From Allochromatium palmeri (GTDB taxonomy: Bacteria > Pseudomonadota > Gammaproteobacteria > Chromatiales > Chromatiaceae): 64,000 nt of DNA. Of the stretch, positions 10,501 to 19,048 are shown piece after piece. The DNA is taken from the NCBI RefSeq assembly GCF_009720725.1, contig NZ_WNKT01000001.1, positions 62,001 to 126,000 on the forward strand, read 5' to 3'. Numbering within the stretch: position 1 is the stretch's first letter; the number at the start of each line of letters is the position of its first letter. The notes under the pieces are model-generated. The model was not told the origin of the DNA and did no database searches. It saw nothing but the letters and a program-made list of their open reading frames with translations. The position numbers and the translations under genes were made by a program.

Positions 10501-11671
10501 GCTTGTCGAGCGCGACCAGCACGCTGTCCTTGGGTCGCTCGCCGAGCCAGTGCAGCGCCATAGCCTGGAACAGCTGGTCAAAGGGGCGGCTGGCCGGCGG
10601 TGTGATCTGAATGAATGTTGTGTCTCCGAACTGGCGCAGGCCCGTGCGGACCGCACCAAGGTCTTCGATCACATTCCAGGTCATCTGGAACGGGTCGCGT
10701 TGGAGCTGTTGCAGCGCCACCTGGATCTGATGCTGGAACTGCGCCAGATCCTCCGGATGGCTCCGGGCCAGCAGGCCCAGCACATGCAGTACCCCCGGCA
10801 ACCCCCCAATCGGAATGTTGCGCCGGCGCGTCTCGCGCTTGAGCGTTTTGAGATAGAGATCGAAGATTCCGAGCGCTTCGTCGCCGCGTCCCTGGACGGT
10901 ATGCAGCCAGCCAATCAGAGGCAGCACCAGCGTGGAGACCTGACTCGACAGCAGACCCGCGGCCTGATCGAAGCGCCCCCGCAACAGATGCTGCTCGACC
11001 AGAGTCGCGAGCGCGAGCGGCTGGCTGTCGACCAGTGGTGTGAGCAGCTGTTGGGCGGTGGCGTCCAGTTCGTCGTCGGTGCGCAGATGATAGGCCAGCA
11101 AATCGAGCTTGGACGCGAGCGCCAGGACGCGCAGACGCGGCGCTAGGGTTTCGAGCCAGGCGGGATCGAGCGGGTTGGTGCAGATACACACCAATTGGTC
11201 GCGCTTATTGGCCTCGATCAGCTCGATCCCGGACCAGTTCTCCAGACCAAGCAGCTGCAAGACCTCGGTCTCCCGCCCGGCATAGAGGGCGTTGCGCAGA
11301 CGGCGCGTCAGACGCTCAATGTTCTGGGGTTGCCTGGAATAGAACGGCTGGCTTCTGACGACGGTCTCGGCGGCCTCGTGGATCGCCTTAAAGGTTCCCT
11401 CGCGGACTGTCTCGCGGGTCAGGATCTCGACCACATCCGGGGCCACCGCCAGCCCGGCCTTGTTCGCCAGCGCACCAACGGCGATCAGGGTATTACGCCA
11501 TTTTGTGTTTAATTGAATGCCGAGCGGTTTGCCATCCTCGCCGCGCCAGCCGAGATGTTTCAGGATGTGGAGCAGGTTGGTCTGGCTAATCGGCTCATAG
11601 ACGACCGAAAGGGCCTGGAGAATCCGACGATCATCAGGTGAAAGGGTCGCAAGGACTTCGGGCGATGACAT
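7556..11671 (-). CDS. Large SNF2/Rad54-family DEAD/DEAH-box ATPase
   Basis: A 1371-residue SWI2/SNF2 ATPase. The helicase core occupies roughly residues 905-1371: Walker A DDMGLGKTLQSLAL, the DEAQ box in VADEAQTFKNP, GTPIENHLGELWNL, then LVFSQFVDHL, YLDGSTPEAKRKA and the C-terminal RAGGAGLNLTAADYV and SDRAHRIGQ motifs. The N-terminal 900 residues are unusually long: an apparent winged-helix start (LSPDDRRILQAL), then helical repeat-like sequence. Such proteins remodel protein-DNA complexes; the substrate is unknown. A TTG four codons upstream (11683) would overlap the pgi stop as TTGA and is the alternative start. No SWIM zinc finger is evident. Confidence 0.9.
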   Translation of the reverse strand: MSSPEVLATLSPDDRRILQALSVVYEPISQTNLLHILKHLGWRGEDGKPLGIQLNTKWRNTLIAVGALANKAGLAVAPDVVEILTRETVREGTFKAIHEAAETVVRSQPFYSRQPQNIERLTRRLRNALYAGRETEVLQLLGLENWSGIELIEANKRDQLVCICTNPLDPAWLETLAPRLRVLALASKLDLLAYHLRTDDELDATAQQLLTPLVDSQPLALATLVEQHLLRGRFDQAAGLLSSQVSTLVLPLIGWLHTVQGRGDEALGIFDLYLKTLKRETRRRNIPIGGLPGVLHVLGLLARSHPEDLAQFQHQIQVALQQLQRDPFQMTWNVIEDLGAVRTGLRQFGDTTFIQITPPASRPFDQLFQAMALHWLGERPKDSVLVALDKHCRDAIKGGWLWYAWEAHALLDRLGRPMKNVELPPPPDGTSRLADWIKSKSRWEIALDALTGVGAGRSSTESSDSTTDRRMCWWLHEHAGSVRLEPREQKRAKRGGWTQGRPVSLQRLRESPTEFDYLTPTDERIRACIEREYESGWYGGTSYNLDSEKALLAAVGHPRIFRPTNLETPLELIEAGPALEVSEHGGDIRIRLQPFPPADGNLLIVEEGKHRLRLVRFDGTHKRIATILARDGLRVPAEGKDRVLAGIAAVAPLLTVHSAIGGTEHLAEPVEPDTRPYVHLNPLGDGLNLELVMQPLGESGPRLPPGQGMETIFAELDGRAVQTTRSLKGEKARAKAVLDACPSLAGQSGWAWVLPEAEEALTALSELYALGDEIVLQWPEGKRIGLTPEAGVGAMAVKVGEGRDWLGLEGGLTLDDGRVLEMKLLLDLLDASPGRFVSLGEREFLVLSTALRQRLETLRGLTDGGHFHPLAAGVIDEALEGMQVKTSARWREMLQRLGSAREFEPTLPSTLQAELRDYQIEGFRWLARLAHLGAGACLADDMGLGKTLQSLALILSRAPEGPTLVLAPMSVCSNWVNEAQRFAPTLNPKRFGEGDRDQMLKDAGPFDLIVCSYGLVQTEGERLAGVTWSTIVADEAQTFKNPQTKRSQAIMKLDAGFKMITTGTPIENHLGELWNLFRFINPGLLGSLDRFNQRFAIPIEQHRDSGARTRLRQLLKPFILRRLKSEVLTELPPRTEITLELELGKAESALYEAMRRQALERLESEETGPGQKRMQLLAEIMRLRRACCHPKLVMPETDLGSAKLEAFGEILDELLENRHKALVFSQFVDHLSLIRAYLDGRGIQYQYLDGSTPEAKRKAAVAAFQAGEGDLFLISLRAGGAGLNLTAADYVIHMDPWWNPAVEDQASDRAHRIGQERPVTIYRLVTKSTIEEKIIALHGAKRDLADGLLEGTGDGGRLSYDEMLGLIREVD

Positions 11672-11679
11672 GGCGGCGT

Positions 11680-13332
11680 TCAAAGTTTGCGCTGACGGAT
11701 GAAGCGCTCCAGGAGGGCGCGCGTGGAGGGATCGTGATCGGCGGTGACCTTACCCGCCTGGATCTCGGCGAGGATGACATTGGCCAGTTGCTTGCCGAGT
11801 TCCACGCCCCATTGGTCGAAGGAGTTGACGCCCCAGACCACGCCCTGGGTGAAGATGCGATGCTCGTAGAGCGCGATCAGGGCGCCGAGTGTGTGCGGTG
11901 TGAGCCGCTCCATCAGCAGACTGTTGGTCGGGCGGTTGCCGGGGAAGGTGCGATGGTGCGCGAGGAAACGGGCCTGTTCCTCGTCCATGCCGGCGGCAAG
12001 CAGTTCGCTCAACGCCTCGTCATAGGTGCGGCCACGCATCAGTGCCTCGGTCTGGGCGAAGAAGTTGGCCATGAACTTGGGGTGATGATCGCCCAATTCA
12101 TTGTGGCTGTGGACGGCGCCGATGAAATCGGCCGGGATCATCTGCGTACCTTGATGGATGAGCTGATAGAAGGCGTGCTGACCATCGGTGCCCGGTTCGC
12201 CCCAGACCACCGGGCCTGTGGTGTACTCGACCGCCACGCCCTCGCGGGTCACGCCCTTGCCGTTGCTCTCCATGTCGCCCTGTTGCAGATAGGCCGGCAG
12301 ATAGCGCAGTGACTGATCATAGGGCAGCACGGCATGGGTGCGCGCTCCGGCGAAGTTGGCGTACCAGACCCCGATCAGGCCGAGCAGGGCCGGCATGTTT
12401 TCGCGCAGGTCCGCCGTGCGGAAATGCTCGTCCATGGCGTGTGCGCCTTCCAGCAGCTCGGCGAAGCGGTCGAAGCCGACGGCGAGCGCGATCGGCAGCC
12501 CGATTGCCGACCACAGCGAATAGCGCCCGCCGACCCAGTCCCAGAAGCCGAACATGTTGGCGGTGTCGATCCCGAAGGCGGCGACCTTCTCGGCGTTGGT
12601 CGAGACCGCGACGAAATGCCGCGCGACGGCGGATGAGTCGCCGAGCGCGGTCAGCAGCCAGTCGCGGGCGCTGCCGGCGTTGGTCATGGTCTCCTGGGTG
12701 GTGAAGGTCTTGGAGGCGACGATGAAGAGCGTGGTCGCCGGATTCAGCCCGCGCAGGGTCTCGACCAGATGGGTGCCGTCGACGTTGGAGACGAAATGTA
12801 CGCGCAGGCTCTCGGTCTGATAGGGCGCGAGCGCCGCGCATACCATCTTGGGGCCGAGGTTGGAACCGCCGATGCCGATGTTGACCACATCCGTGATACG
12901 CTCGCCGGTGTGTCCGCGCCAGTCACCCGAGCGCACGCGCCCGACGAAGGATTCCATCCGCGCCAGCACGCCATTGATCGCTGGCATCACGTCCTCGCCC
13001 TCGACCCGGATCGGACGGTTGGAGCGGTTGCGCAGCGCGATGTGGAGTACCGCGCGATCTTCGGTGTTGTTGATCGGCTCGCCGTTGAACATGCGGTCGA
13101 TCCACCCCTTGAGATCCACCGCTTCAGCCAGATCGATCAGCCGGTCCAGTGTCTCCTGGGTGATGAGGTTCTTCGAGTAGTCGAGATGGAGACCCGCCAC
13201 CGTCAGGCTCATGGTCGCTGCGCGCTTGGGATCGGCAGCAAACAGATCGCGCATCCGTTGTGCGCGCAGCGTCTCCCAATGCCGTTGGAGCGCCTGCCAC
13301 TGGAGTGTCTGGTTTACGAGCACGGGCGACAT
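11680..13332 (-). CDS. pgi: Pgi, glucose-6-phosphate isomerase
   Basis: Interconverts glucose-6-phosphate and fructose-6-phosphate in glycolysis, gluconeogenesis and routes to glycogen. The 550-residue length is normal. Both family signatures are visible: [15 protein letters not shown] and [12 protein letters not shown] near the C-terminus, together with [11 protein letters not shown] and the catalytic Glu/His region of [11 protein letters not shown]. The ATG at 13332 gives MSPVLVNQ. The downstream SNF2 gene starts at or just after its stop, so the two are likely cotranscribed. Confidence 0.97.
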   Translation of the reverse strand: MSPVLVNQTLQWQALQRHWETLRAQRMRDLFAADPKRAATMSLTVAGLHLDYSKNLITQETLDRLIDLAEAVDLKGWIDRMFNGEPINNTEDRAVLHIALRNRSNRPIRVEGEDVMPAINGVLARMESFVGRVRSGDWRGHTGERITDVVNIGIGGSNLGPKMVCAALAPYQTESLRVHFVSNVDGTHLVETLRGLNPATTLFIVASKTFTTQETMTNAGSARDWLLTALGDSSAVARHFVAVSTNAEKVAAFGIDTANMFGFWDWVGGRYSLWSAIGLPIALAVGFDRFAELLEGAHAMDEHFRTADLRENMPALLGLIGVWYANFAGARTHAVLPYDQSLRYLPAYLQQGDMESNGKGVTREGVAVEYTTGPVVWGEPGTDGQHAFYQLIHQGTQMIPADFIGAVHSHNELGDHHPKFMANFFAQTEALMRGRTYDEALSELLAAGMDEEQARFLAHHRTFPGNRPTNSLLMERLTPHTLGALIALYEHRIFTQGVVWGVNSFDQWGVELGKQLANVILAEIQAGKVTADHDPSTRALLERFIRQRKL

Positions 13333-13367
13333 GATGATTCGAGCCTCCTCAAGTCCGGGATCACGGG

Positions 13368-13719
13368 ATGGAGGCGCATTTGATCATATTCGCGACAGAT
13401 TCTCAGCTACCAAGCAGTCACCTGTTATATGCGGGGGGCTCTTTCGATGAATCCGACGTGCGCTTGACACCCTATGAATACGTGGGGATCGCGCATAACT
13501 TTGGGCCGGACTTTCTGGTTCGCTTGAACTTGGCGGCGTTTGACCTGACCCTGTTACTGGAGGTCAAGAGCTACGAGGATGACAAGACCCAGGCCAAGCA
13601 TGGCGCAGCCAAGCTTGGTCGCAGCCGTCAACAACTGGGGCAAGTTTGGGCGCTGGGCCTTCCATGTGTGCCGTGATCCAGCCATGCTGGAGTGGGAGAC
13701 TGTGCAAGGTAGCCGGTGA
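13368..13719 (+). pseudogene. Decayed C-terminal fragment of a restriction-type helicase (type III R-like)
   Basis: The first frame reads PYEYVGIAHNFGPDFLVRL and LLLEVKSYEDDKTQAKHGAAK, the nuclease-like tail of DEAD/DEAH restriction subunits. After AAK near 13613 the conserved continuation (VAAVNNWGKFGRWAFHVCRDP) is found only in another frame, up to a TGA at 13717-13719. A frame change equivalent to a two-base deletion explains this. The ATPase part is absent and the start at 13368 is arbitrary. Hence this is a remnant of a lost restriction gene. The pgi-to-HipA-like interval of about 400 bp contains nothing else I can recognise. Confidence 0.65.
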
Positions 13720-13735
13720 GCAGGGCTGAAGGCGC

Positions 13736-14470
13736 ATGACGGCACATATTGTGGAAGTATTGCGACGATCCGAACAGGGCATAACTCGGCCCTTTATCTG
13801 CCGAGGCGAGGATGGTGAGATCTACTTCGTCAAGGGGCGGGGTGCCGGTCGGCGCAGCCAGATCTGCGAATGGATTGCTGGCAAGTTGGCCTTGACGTTC
13901 GGTTTGCCGATGGCTCCCTTCTGTCTTGTAGATGTACCGGACGAGCTGGTCGAGGCAGACGGCGCGCGGACGCTCTGGGATCTGGGGGCAGGTCCGGCCT
14001 TTGGGTCTCAATGGCAGGAGGCCATGGATCTGACGGTCTCAGCCATCAGGGAGATTCCCAAAGAGATTCAGCAGGACGTGTTGGTCTTCGACTGGTGGAT
14101 TCATAACGGCGATCGACTCTTGACGGACCGGGGCGGCAATCCAAACCTCTTGTGGAATCCAGCTTCGCGCGAGTTGATCGTCATCGACCATAACCAGGCA
14201 TTCGATCTCGATTTCGATCCTGAAAATTTCTTGGATCGCCATGTGTTTGCCGCCCAACGGCACTACCTGTTCGGTGACAGACTGAAGCGTCATGACTACA
14301 ATGCCCGCTTTGCCGCAGCGCTCGCCGACTGGCCCAAGATATGCGCCGCGATCCCGGAGGCATGGCTGTTCGTAGACCCTGAAATGACCGTGTCCGTAGA
14401 TTTCGACCTGGATATGGCCTATCTCTTACTCAAGAGACACGAGCACGACGATTTCTGGACGACACCATGA
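13736..14470 (+). CDS. HipA-like kinase family protein (HipA_2)
   Basis: A 244-residue compact HipA-like protein, lacking the N-terminal domain of classical HipA. Visible motifs are a VKG strand with the putative ATP-contacting Lys (residue 33), the catalytic-loop-like HNGDR at 123-127 with NPNLL at 135-139, and DHNQAFD at 151-157, which resembles the metal-binding Asp segment. Its stop overlaps the start of the DUF3037 gene by four bases (ATGA). Family members are commonly paired with DUF3037 proteins; the biological role of the pair is not established. The position beside a restriction remnant suggests an accessory or defence island. Confidence 0.8.
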   Translation: MTAHIVEVLRRSEQGITRPFICRGEDGEIYFVKGRGAGRRSQICEWIAGKLALTFGLPMAPFCLVDVPDELVEADGARTLWDLGAGPAFGSQWQEAMDLTVSAIREIPKEIQQDVLVFDWWIHNGDRLLTDRGGNPNLLWNPASRELIVIDHNQAFDLDFDPENFLDRHVFAAQRHYLFGDRLKRHDYNARFAAALADWPKICAAIPEAWLFVDPEMTVSVDFDLDMAYLLLKRHEHDDFWTTP

Positions 14471-15306
14471 GCAAGGTTGCCTGCCACTATGCCATCGCAC
14501 GGTTTGCTCCCTATGTGGAGACGGGCGAGTTTGCCAATGTGGGCATCCTGTTGATGGCACCCAAAGCCGGTTTTTTCGGCTTCAAGCTGCAAACCCGCCG
14601 CCACAAGCGCATCACCGGTTTCTTCGAAGAGGTCGACGCCAAACTCTATCGTGAGGTGATGCGAGCACTGCGAGACGAGCTGGAGAGGATTCATGGGATC
14701 CTCAAGCGCCATGGATTCGATGACCGCAGAAGCACGATCGATCTCGATTTAGCGCGCCATCTCTTCAACGAGGTGGTTCGTACCCGCGAAAGCATCGTGC
14801 GCTTCAGTGAGCCGGGCATCGTGCTCGCCGACGAGCCCAAGGAAAAACTGGACGAACTCTTCAAGTTCTATGTCGAACGCAGCTTCGTGACACGACACTA
14901 CCAGGAAACCATCCTGGAGCGGGGCGTGTCGCAATGGCTGTACAAGGCGAAGCTCAGTGAGCGTTTCCAACGCATGGCCATCGGTGACGAGGACTATCAG
15001 GCGACTTTTCCCTTCGTCGAGCAAATCGACCAGCAACCAGCCAAGGCCATTAAGCCGCTACATCTTGCTCAAGATCAACCGAGCAAGATCATGGAACATG
15101 GCGCGGCCTGGCTGTTTCGAGTGACCGAGTTGAAACGGCGCCTCAAGTTACCCGACAAAGTCCTGTTTGCCGTGAGTGGTCCGGGGGATGATGACGAGCG
15201 ACGCCAGGGCGCCTTTGCGGATATTGTGGGGCGCTTAGAAGACACCGGCGTTGAGGTAACACAATACGCTGATCGGCAACGTATTCTTGAGTTTGCCGCC
15301 ACCTGA
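14467..15306 (+). CDS. DUF3037 domain protein
   Basis: The first 120 residues match DUF3037: an AIARFAPYVETGEFANVGILL start, then GFFGFKLQTRR. The remaining half is rich in charged residues with no motif I recognise. Length is 279 residues. Translationally coupled to the HipA-like kinase by ATGA overlap, which implies a two-protein module with near-equal expression. DUF3037 may be a partner or substrate of the kinase; that is inference from the conserved pairing. Confidence 0.8.
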   Translation: MSKVACHYAIARFAPYVETGEFANVGILLMAPKAGFFGFKLQTRRHKRITGFFEEVDAKLYREVMRALRDELERIHGILKRHGFDDRRSTIDLDLARHLFNEVVRTRESIVRFSEPGIVLADEPKEKLDELFKFYVERSFVTRHYQETILERGVSQWLYKAKLSERFQRMAIGDEDYQATFPFVEQIDQQPAKAIKPLHLAQDQPSKIMEHGAAWLFRVTELKRRLKLPDKVLFAVSGPGDDDERRQGAFADIVGRLEDTGVEVTQYADRQRILEFAAT

Positions 15307-15351
15307 AACAGTCGCAAACGATTCAACACGCCCAGCGCGGTTGAGCTTGAA

Positions 15352-15403
15352 GGCCCAAGACCCACGGCAGAAGCCTGCGGTAAAACTTGGGCCTTTCTGT
15401 TTT
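15352..15403 (+). terminator. Putative Rho-independent terminator after the DUF3037 gene
   Basis: An eight-base inverted repeat, GGCCCAAG at 15352-15359 and CTTGGGCC at 15386-15393, is followed by TTTCTGTTTT. The loop is long (26 bases), which lowers confidence. The rest of the roughly 300-bp stretch between the DUF3037 gene and the tRNA shows no credible gene. Confidence 0.5.
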
Positions 15404-15605
15404 CGGACCACCGGCGATGCTCCTGATCTGGGCTACTTCGAACCCGAGACCCAGACAAGTGCTGGGTTTTCGTGGGCGCCAGCGGCGTTCCTCTGAATCA
15501 GAGTAAACCGAAATCAGACGATGCAGGGCAGGTACCAGCAAATGCACGCGATTTGGGTATTTTGACGCGATTCACGCGACTATCGTTTATCGCCAGCCAT
15601 TGAAT

Positions 15606-15695
<90 letters not shown>

Positions 15696-15809
15696 GGGCA
15701 GTACCGACCAACGAGCGTGGTCGGCGACAAGCGCGCCAATATAATCGCAAGCGGGCCATTTGTCCATGCCCGCTTGCGATCCTGCGCATTGGCCTAGCGG
15801 CCCCTCACC

Positions 15810-17219
15810 TCAACCGTTGAGCCAGAAATGGACGACGATACTCGCCAGGAAACCGAGCGCGATCGCCGGTGTCCACTCCAGATGCGCGAAGAAAGTATAG
15901 GTACCGCGCGCCTGTCCCATCAGCGCCACGCCGGCGGCCGAGCCGATCGACAGCATCGATCCGCCGACACCCGCCGTTAGCGTCACCAGCAGCCATTGAG
16001 TGTCGCTCATCTCCGGCATCATGGTCAGCACCGCGAACATGACCGGGATGTTGTCGACGATGGCCGAGAGTCCGCCGACCGCCACGTTGGCCAGGGTCGG
16101 TCCCCATTGTTGGTACATGACTTCCGAGGCCAGCGAGAGATAGCCGATCTGGCCCAGTCCGCCGACGCAGAGCACCACGCCATAGAAGAACAACAGCGTG
16201 TCCCACTCAGCGCGTGCGACCCTGTTGAATACATCGAAAGGGGTCATGTCGCCGACCAGGGCGGCGCGATCCTCGTTGCGCTTGTGCCAGTTGTCATGAG
16301 TGTGACGCAGGAAATAGCCGAGGATCTGGAGATAACCCAATCCGGTGAGCATGCCGATCACCGGCGGCAGGTGCAGGAAGTTGTGAAAGCTCACCGCCGT
16401 GGCGATGGTCAGGATGAAGAGCAGAATGATCCGGCGCGCACCGCGTTTCATGTGCGCGCTGGCCTCCTGGGACTCGGGTTTGATGTTAGGTACGGCGAAG
16501 GACATGATGATCGCCGGCACCAGATAATTGACGACCGAGGGCACGAAGAGCTTGAAGAAGGCGAAGAAATCGAGCACACCCTTCTGCCAGACCATGAGCG
16601 TCGTGATGTCGCCGAAGGGACTGAAGGCGCCGCCGGCGTTAGCCGCAACCACGATGTTGATGCAGGACAGGGTGACGAAGGTGCGGTTGTCACCGCCAAC
16701 GGCCATCACCACCGCGCACATCAGGAGTGCTGTGGTCAGGTTGTCGGCAATCGGCGAAATGAAGAAGGCCAGGATGCCGGTCATCCAGAACAGCGAGCGA
16801 AAGCCGAAGCCCTTGTTGATGAGCCAGGTACGCAGCGCATCGAAGACACGCCGCTCTTCCATGGCGTTGATATAGGTCATGGCGACCAAGAGGAAGAGCA
16901 TCAGCTCGGCGTATTCGAGCAGGGTGTGGCGCACCGCCTCGCCGGCGGCGTGTGGCTGGCCCTGCTGAATGTAGACGTAAGCAATCAGACACCAAATGAG
17001 ACCGGCCGCGATGATGACCGGCTTGGACTTGTGCAAATGCAGAAATTCCTCGCTCATGACTAGGGCATAGGCAATACCGAAGATCAGCAGCGCGAGATAA
17101 CCGACGGTGTGGTCGGTCAGATCGATGGCCTGAAGGGTTGCGGTCTCACCGCTGGCCCAGGCCAGGGCGGGAACAAGTAAGGCGAAGAGTCCGATGAGTA
17201 GACGTTGAACGGGGGGCAT
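15810..17219 (-). CDS. nhaD: NhaD-type Na+/H+ antiporter
   Basis: A 469-residue polytopic inner-membrane protein of the ion transporter superfamily. A cleavable-looking N-terminus (LLIGLFALLVPALAWASG) precedes about a dozen hydrophobic segments. Family-typical stretches include FFISPIADNLTTALLM and NAGGAFSPFGDITTLMVW, both with conserved polar residues inside membrane segments. The ATG at 17219 was chosen over longer readings because it gives the signal-like N-terminus. NhaD antiporters export Na+ or Li+ in exchange for protons and are common in halophilic and alkaliphilic gammaproteobacteria. Confidence 0.9.
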   Translation of the reverse strand: MPPVQRLLIGLFALLVPALAWASGETATLQAIDLTDHTVGYLALLIFGIAYALVMSEEFLHLHKSKPVIIAAGLIWCLIAYVYIQQGQPHAAGEAVRHTLLEYAELMLFLLVAMTYINAMEERRVFDALRTWLINKGFGFRSLFWMTGILAFFISPIADNLTTALLMCAVVMAVGGDNRTFVTLSCINIVVAANAGGAFSPFGDITTLMVWQKGVLDFFAFFKLFVPSVVNYLVPAIIMSFAVPNIKPESQEASAHMKRGARRIILLFILTIATAVSFHNFLHLPPVIGMLTGLGYLQILGYFLRHTHDNWHKRNEDRAALVGDMTPFDVFNRVARAEWDTLLFFYGVVLCVGGLGQIGYLSLASEVMYQQWGPTLANVAVGGLSAIVDNIPVMFAVLTMMPEMSDTQWLLVTLTAGVGGSMLSIGSAAGVALMGQARGTYTFFAHLEWTPAIALGFLASIVVHFWLNG

Positions 17220-17485
17220 AAAGCAGGCCTCTCGTGGGTACTGGGGGCGACCCCACGCCGCGTCAATGAGCCGCGCGCGCGTGGGACTGTGCGTCGACGG
17301 CCCTGGCGCGTCCGCGTCGACGAACAGAAGCGTCGACACGGGACGGCCCCACGGGCCACCGCGCAAGATACTCGCCGGGAGCCGGTACGCCAAGTCGAGC
17401 CGGTGCTTTCAACGCTAATTGAAAGAATTGAACGCTCAATGATCGATAGGGCCAGTCGTGGGCCGGCCCGTTTTGGCCGGCGACG
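17220..17485. other. Intergenic region between mqo and nhaD with two hairpins
   Basis: This 266-bp gap lies downstream of mqo and upstream of nhaD, both on the minus strand. Two inverted repeats are visible. GCCGGCC-CGTTTT-GGCCGGC (17462-17481) sits just after the mqo stop and may be a terminator stem, although no T-run follows. CTTTCAA-CGCTAA-TTGAAAG (17406-17425) is AT-richer and could be an operator or part of the nhaD promoter. No gene is evident. Confidence 0.4.
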
Positions 17486-18886
17486 TCAGGCCGCGTCCTC
17501 GGTCAGGATCGACTTGGGTGCGCGTGTGTCCTCATGCCCCATTAACAGCTCACGCTCGAAGGCCGACTCATCGATGCGCGCTCCCAGATAGCCGGCGATG
17601 GTGCGCATGTCGTTCTCGCCGCTGCCCAGACAGCTCGTGCCGCCCGGCGAGGGGGTCATGTTGAAGATGATGCCCTGACCATCGCTGATCTTGGCTTCGC
17701 CGAGACGCAGTTTGCGCGCCGCCTTGTCGATGAGCTGCGGCCGGATGCCGCCGAAGCCCTCGGCATAGCTGATGTCCTCGACCGTCATCGAGGGCACGAT
17801 TTTGCGGATTTCCTTGGCAAACAGACGCCGGTTGAGATGCGGCACCTCGTAAAGGAAGTTGCGCAGGATGTACTGCCGGATGTCGCGCACCTTGAACTGA
17901 TCCCAGAGCACGCCGGCCACCTGACGGTCGAAGCGCAAGACCTTGAAGAATTCCTTGATCGAGGCTGGATTGCGCCGTTCGAGCATCGGCAGCATGAGCG
18001 CGGTCGGTCCGAAGCGGGTCTTGCCTCGCTCCTTGACGTCGTGATCGCCATGCACGGCAGCAAACGGCAGGTTGGTATTCTGGACCGTATAGACCTTGCC
18101 GTTGAGCGCCTCGGGGGCGAAATAGAACGACCCGGCCACGGGCAGACAGGAGTATTCCAGCCCGAGTCCCATCTCCTGGGCCATCAGCAGCGAGTGCCCG
18201 CCGGCGCAGACGACCACGGCGCGCGCCTGGAGCGGGCCGCGACTGGTCTCGACCAGATAGCCACCGTCGGTGCGGCGGATACGGTCGACCTTGGTCGAGA
18301 ACAACTGGCTGATCTGTTTATTGGCGCTGCGTTCGAGGCGCACGCACTCGCGCGAGAAGGACTCGGCCAGCGCCTGGAAGTCGACCGCGCAATAGTCGTC
18401 CGGAGTGCCGGTCGCGACGATCTCATCTTTGCGCCAGGCGCCGTCGACCAGGGCGACGTTCGGCTCCAGATCGGCGATGTCCTGCCGCTCCAGGAGCTGC
18501 ATCCGGGGGAAGAGTTCCTTGAAACTCTCATAGCGCCGGCGCACCAGATCGCATTCGTCCTTGCCGACCCCAAGCAGCATCTTGGGCATGCGGAAGATGA
18601 TGCGCTCGCGCTCGCGTGCCGGGAGCTTGGCGGCATAGTTGATGACCATGTAGGCCGTGCGCTTGACGAGACGCGCCTTATCGAGCGTGTAGTTGGTCTC
18701 GATGTCGCCGCAGTGAATGGTCTGGCTGTTGCTATGCGCATGCGAGTTGACGCTGGCCACACTGTCGTATTTCTCGACCAGACACAGCCGGCTGAGATCC
18801 GTGAACTTGGCCAGTTCATAGAGCAGGGCGGTGCCGGTGACACCGGCGCCGACGATCAGGACATCGTAATGGGTCGAAGCGGACAT
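17486..18886 (-). CDS. Mqo-like FAD-dependent oxidoreductase (malate:quinone oxidoreductase family)
   Basis: A 466-residue flavoprotein. The N-terminal Rossmann motif VGAGVTGTALLYEL binds FAD. NSHAHSNSQTIHCGDIETNY, the AVVVCAGGHSLLMAQ segment and the C-terminal TPSPGGTSCLGSGENDM are consistent with the malate:quinone oxidoreductase/2-hydroxyglutarate dehydrogenase superfamily. Mqo passes electrons from malate to quinone at the membrane face. Substrate choice between malate and a related 2-hydroxyacid cannot be read from the sequence. An AT-rich palindrome lies upstream (19014-19027). Confidence 0.82.
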   Translation of the reverse strand: MSASTHYDVLIVGAGVTGTALLYELAKFTDLSRLCLVEKYDSVASVNSHAHSNSQTIHCGDIETNYTLDKARLVKRTAYMVINYAAKLPARERERIIFRMPKMLLGVGKDECDLVRRRYESFKELFPRMQLLERQDIADLEPNVALVDGAWRKDEIVATGTPDDYCAVDFQALAESFSRECVRLERSANKQISQLFSTKVDRIRRTDGGYLVETSRGPLQARAVVVCAGGHSLLMAQEMGLGLEYSCLPVAGSFYFAPEALNGKVYTVQNTNLPFAAVHGDHDVKERGKTRFGPTALMLPMLERRNPASIKEFFKVLRFDRQVAGVLWDQFKVRDIRQYILRNFLYEVPHLNRRLFAKEIRKIVPSMTVEDISYAEGFGGIRPQLIDKAARKLRLGEAKISDGQGIIFNMTPSPGGTSCLGSGENDMRTIAGYLGARIDESAFERELLMGHEDTRAPKSILTEDAA

Positions 18887-19013
18887 GGTTCTCGATCTCC
18901 AACGGCGGCGCGGACGCCGATCGCCGCGAGCGGGCCGTACTGACCCATGATGCGGCGCAACATGTCCGTCACGTTAGCTGAAGTCGCGCATCAAGAGAAT
19001 GCCAGGCGCTGCA

Positions 19014-19027
19014 TTTAATGCATTAAA
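19014..19027. promoter_or_regulatory. Perfect 14-bp palindrome upstream of the mqo-like gene
   Basis: TTTAATGCATTAAA is a perfect inverted repeat in an AT-rich patch within the 162-bp gap between the fetB stop and the mqo start. In a GC-rich genome this stands out and could be a regulator site or promoter element for the mqo-like gene. The protein that would bind it is unknown. Confidence 0.35.
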
Positions 19028-19048
19028 ACACTCAATTAAAGCCGACGC

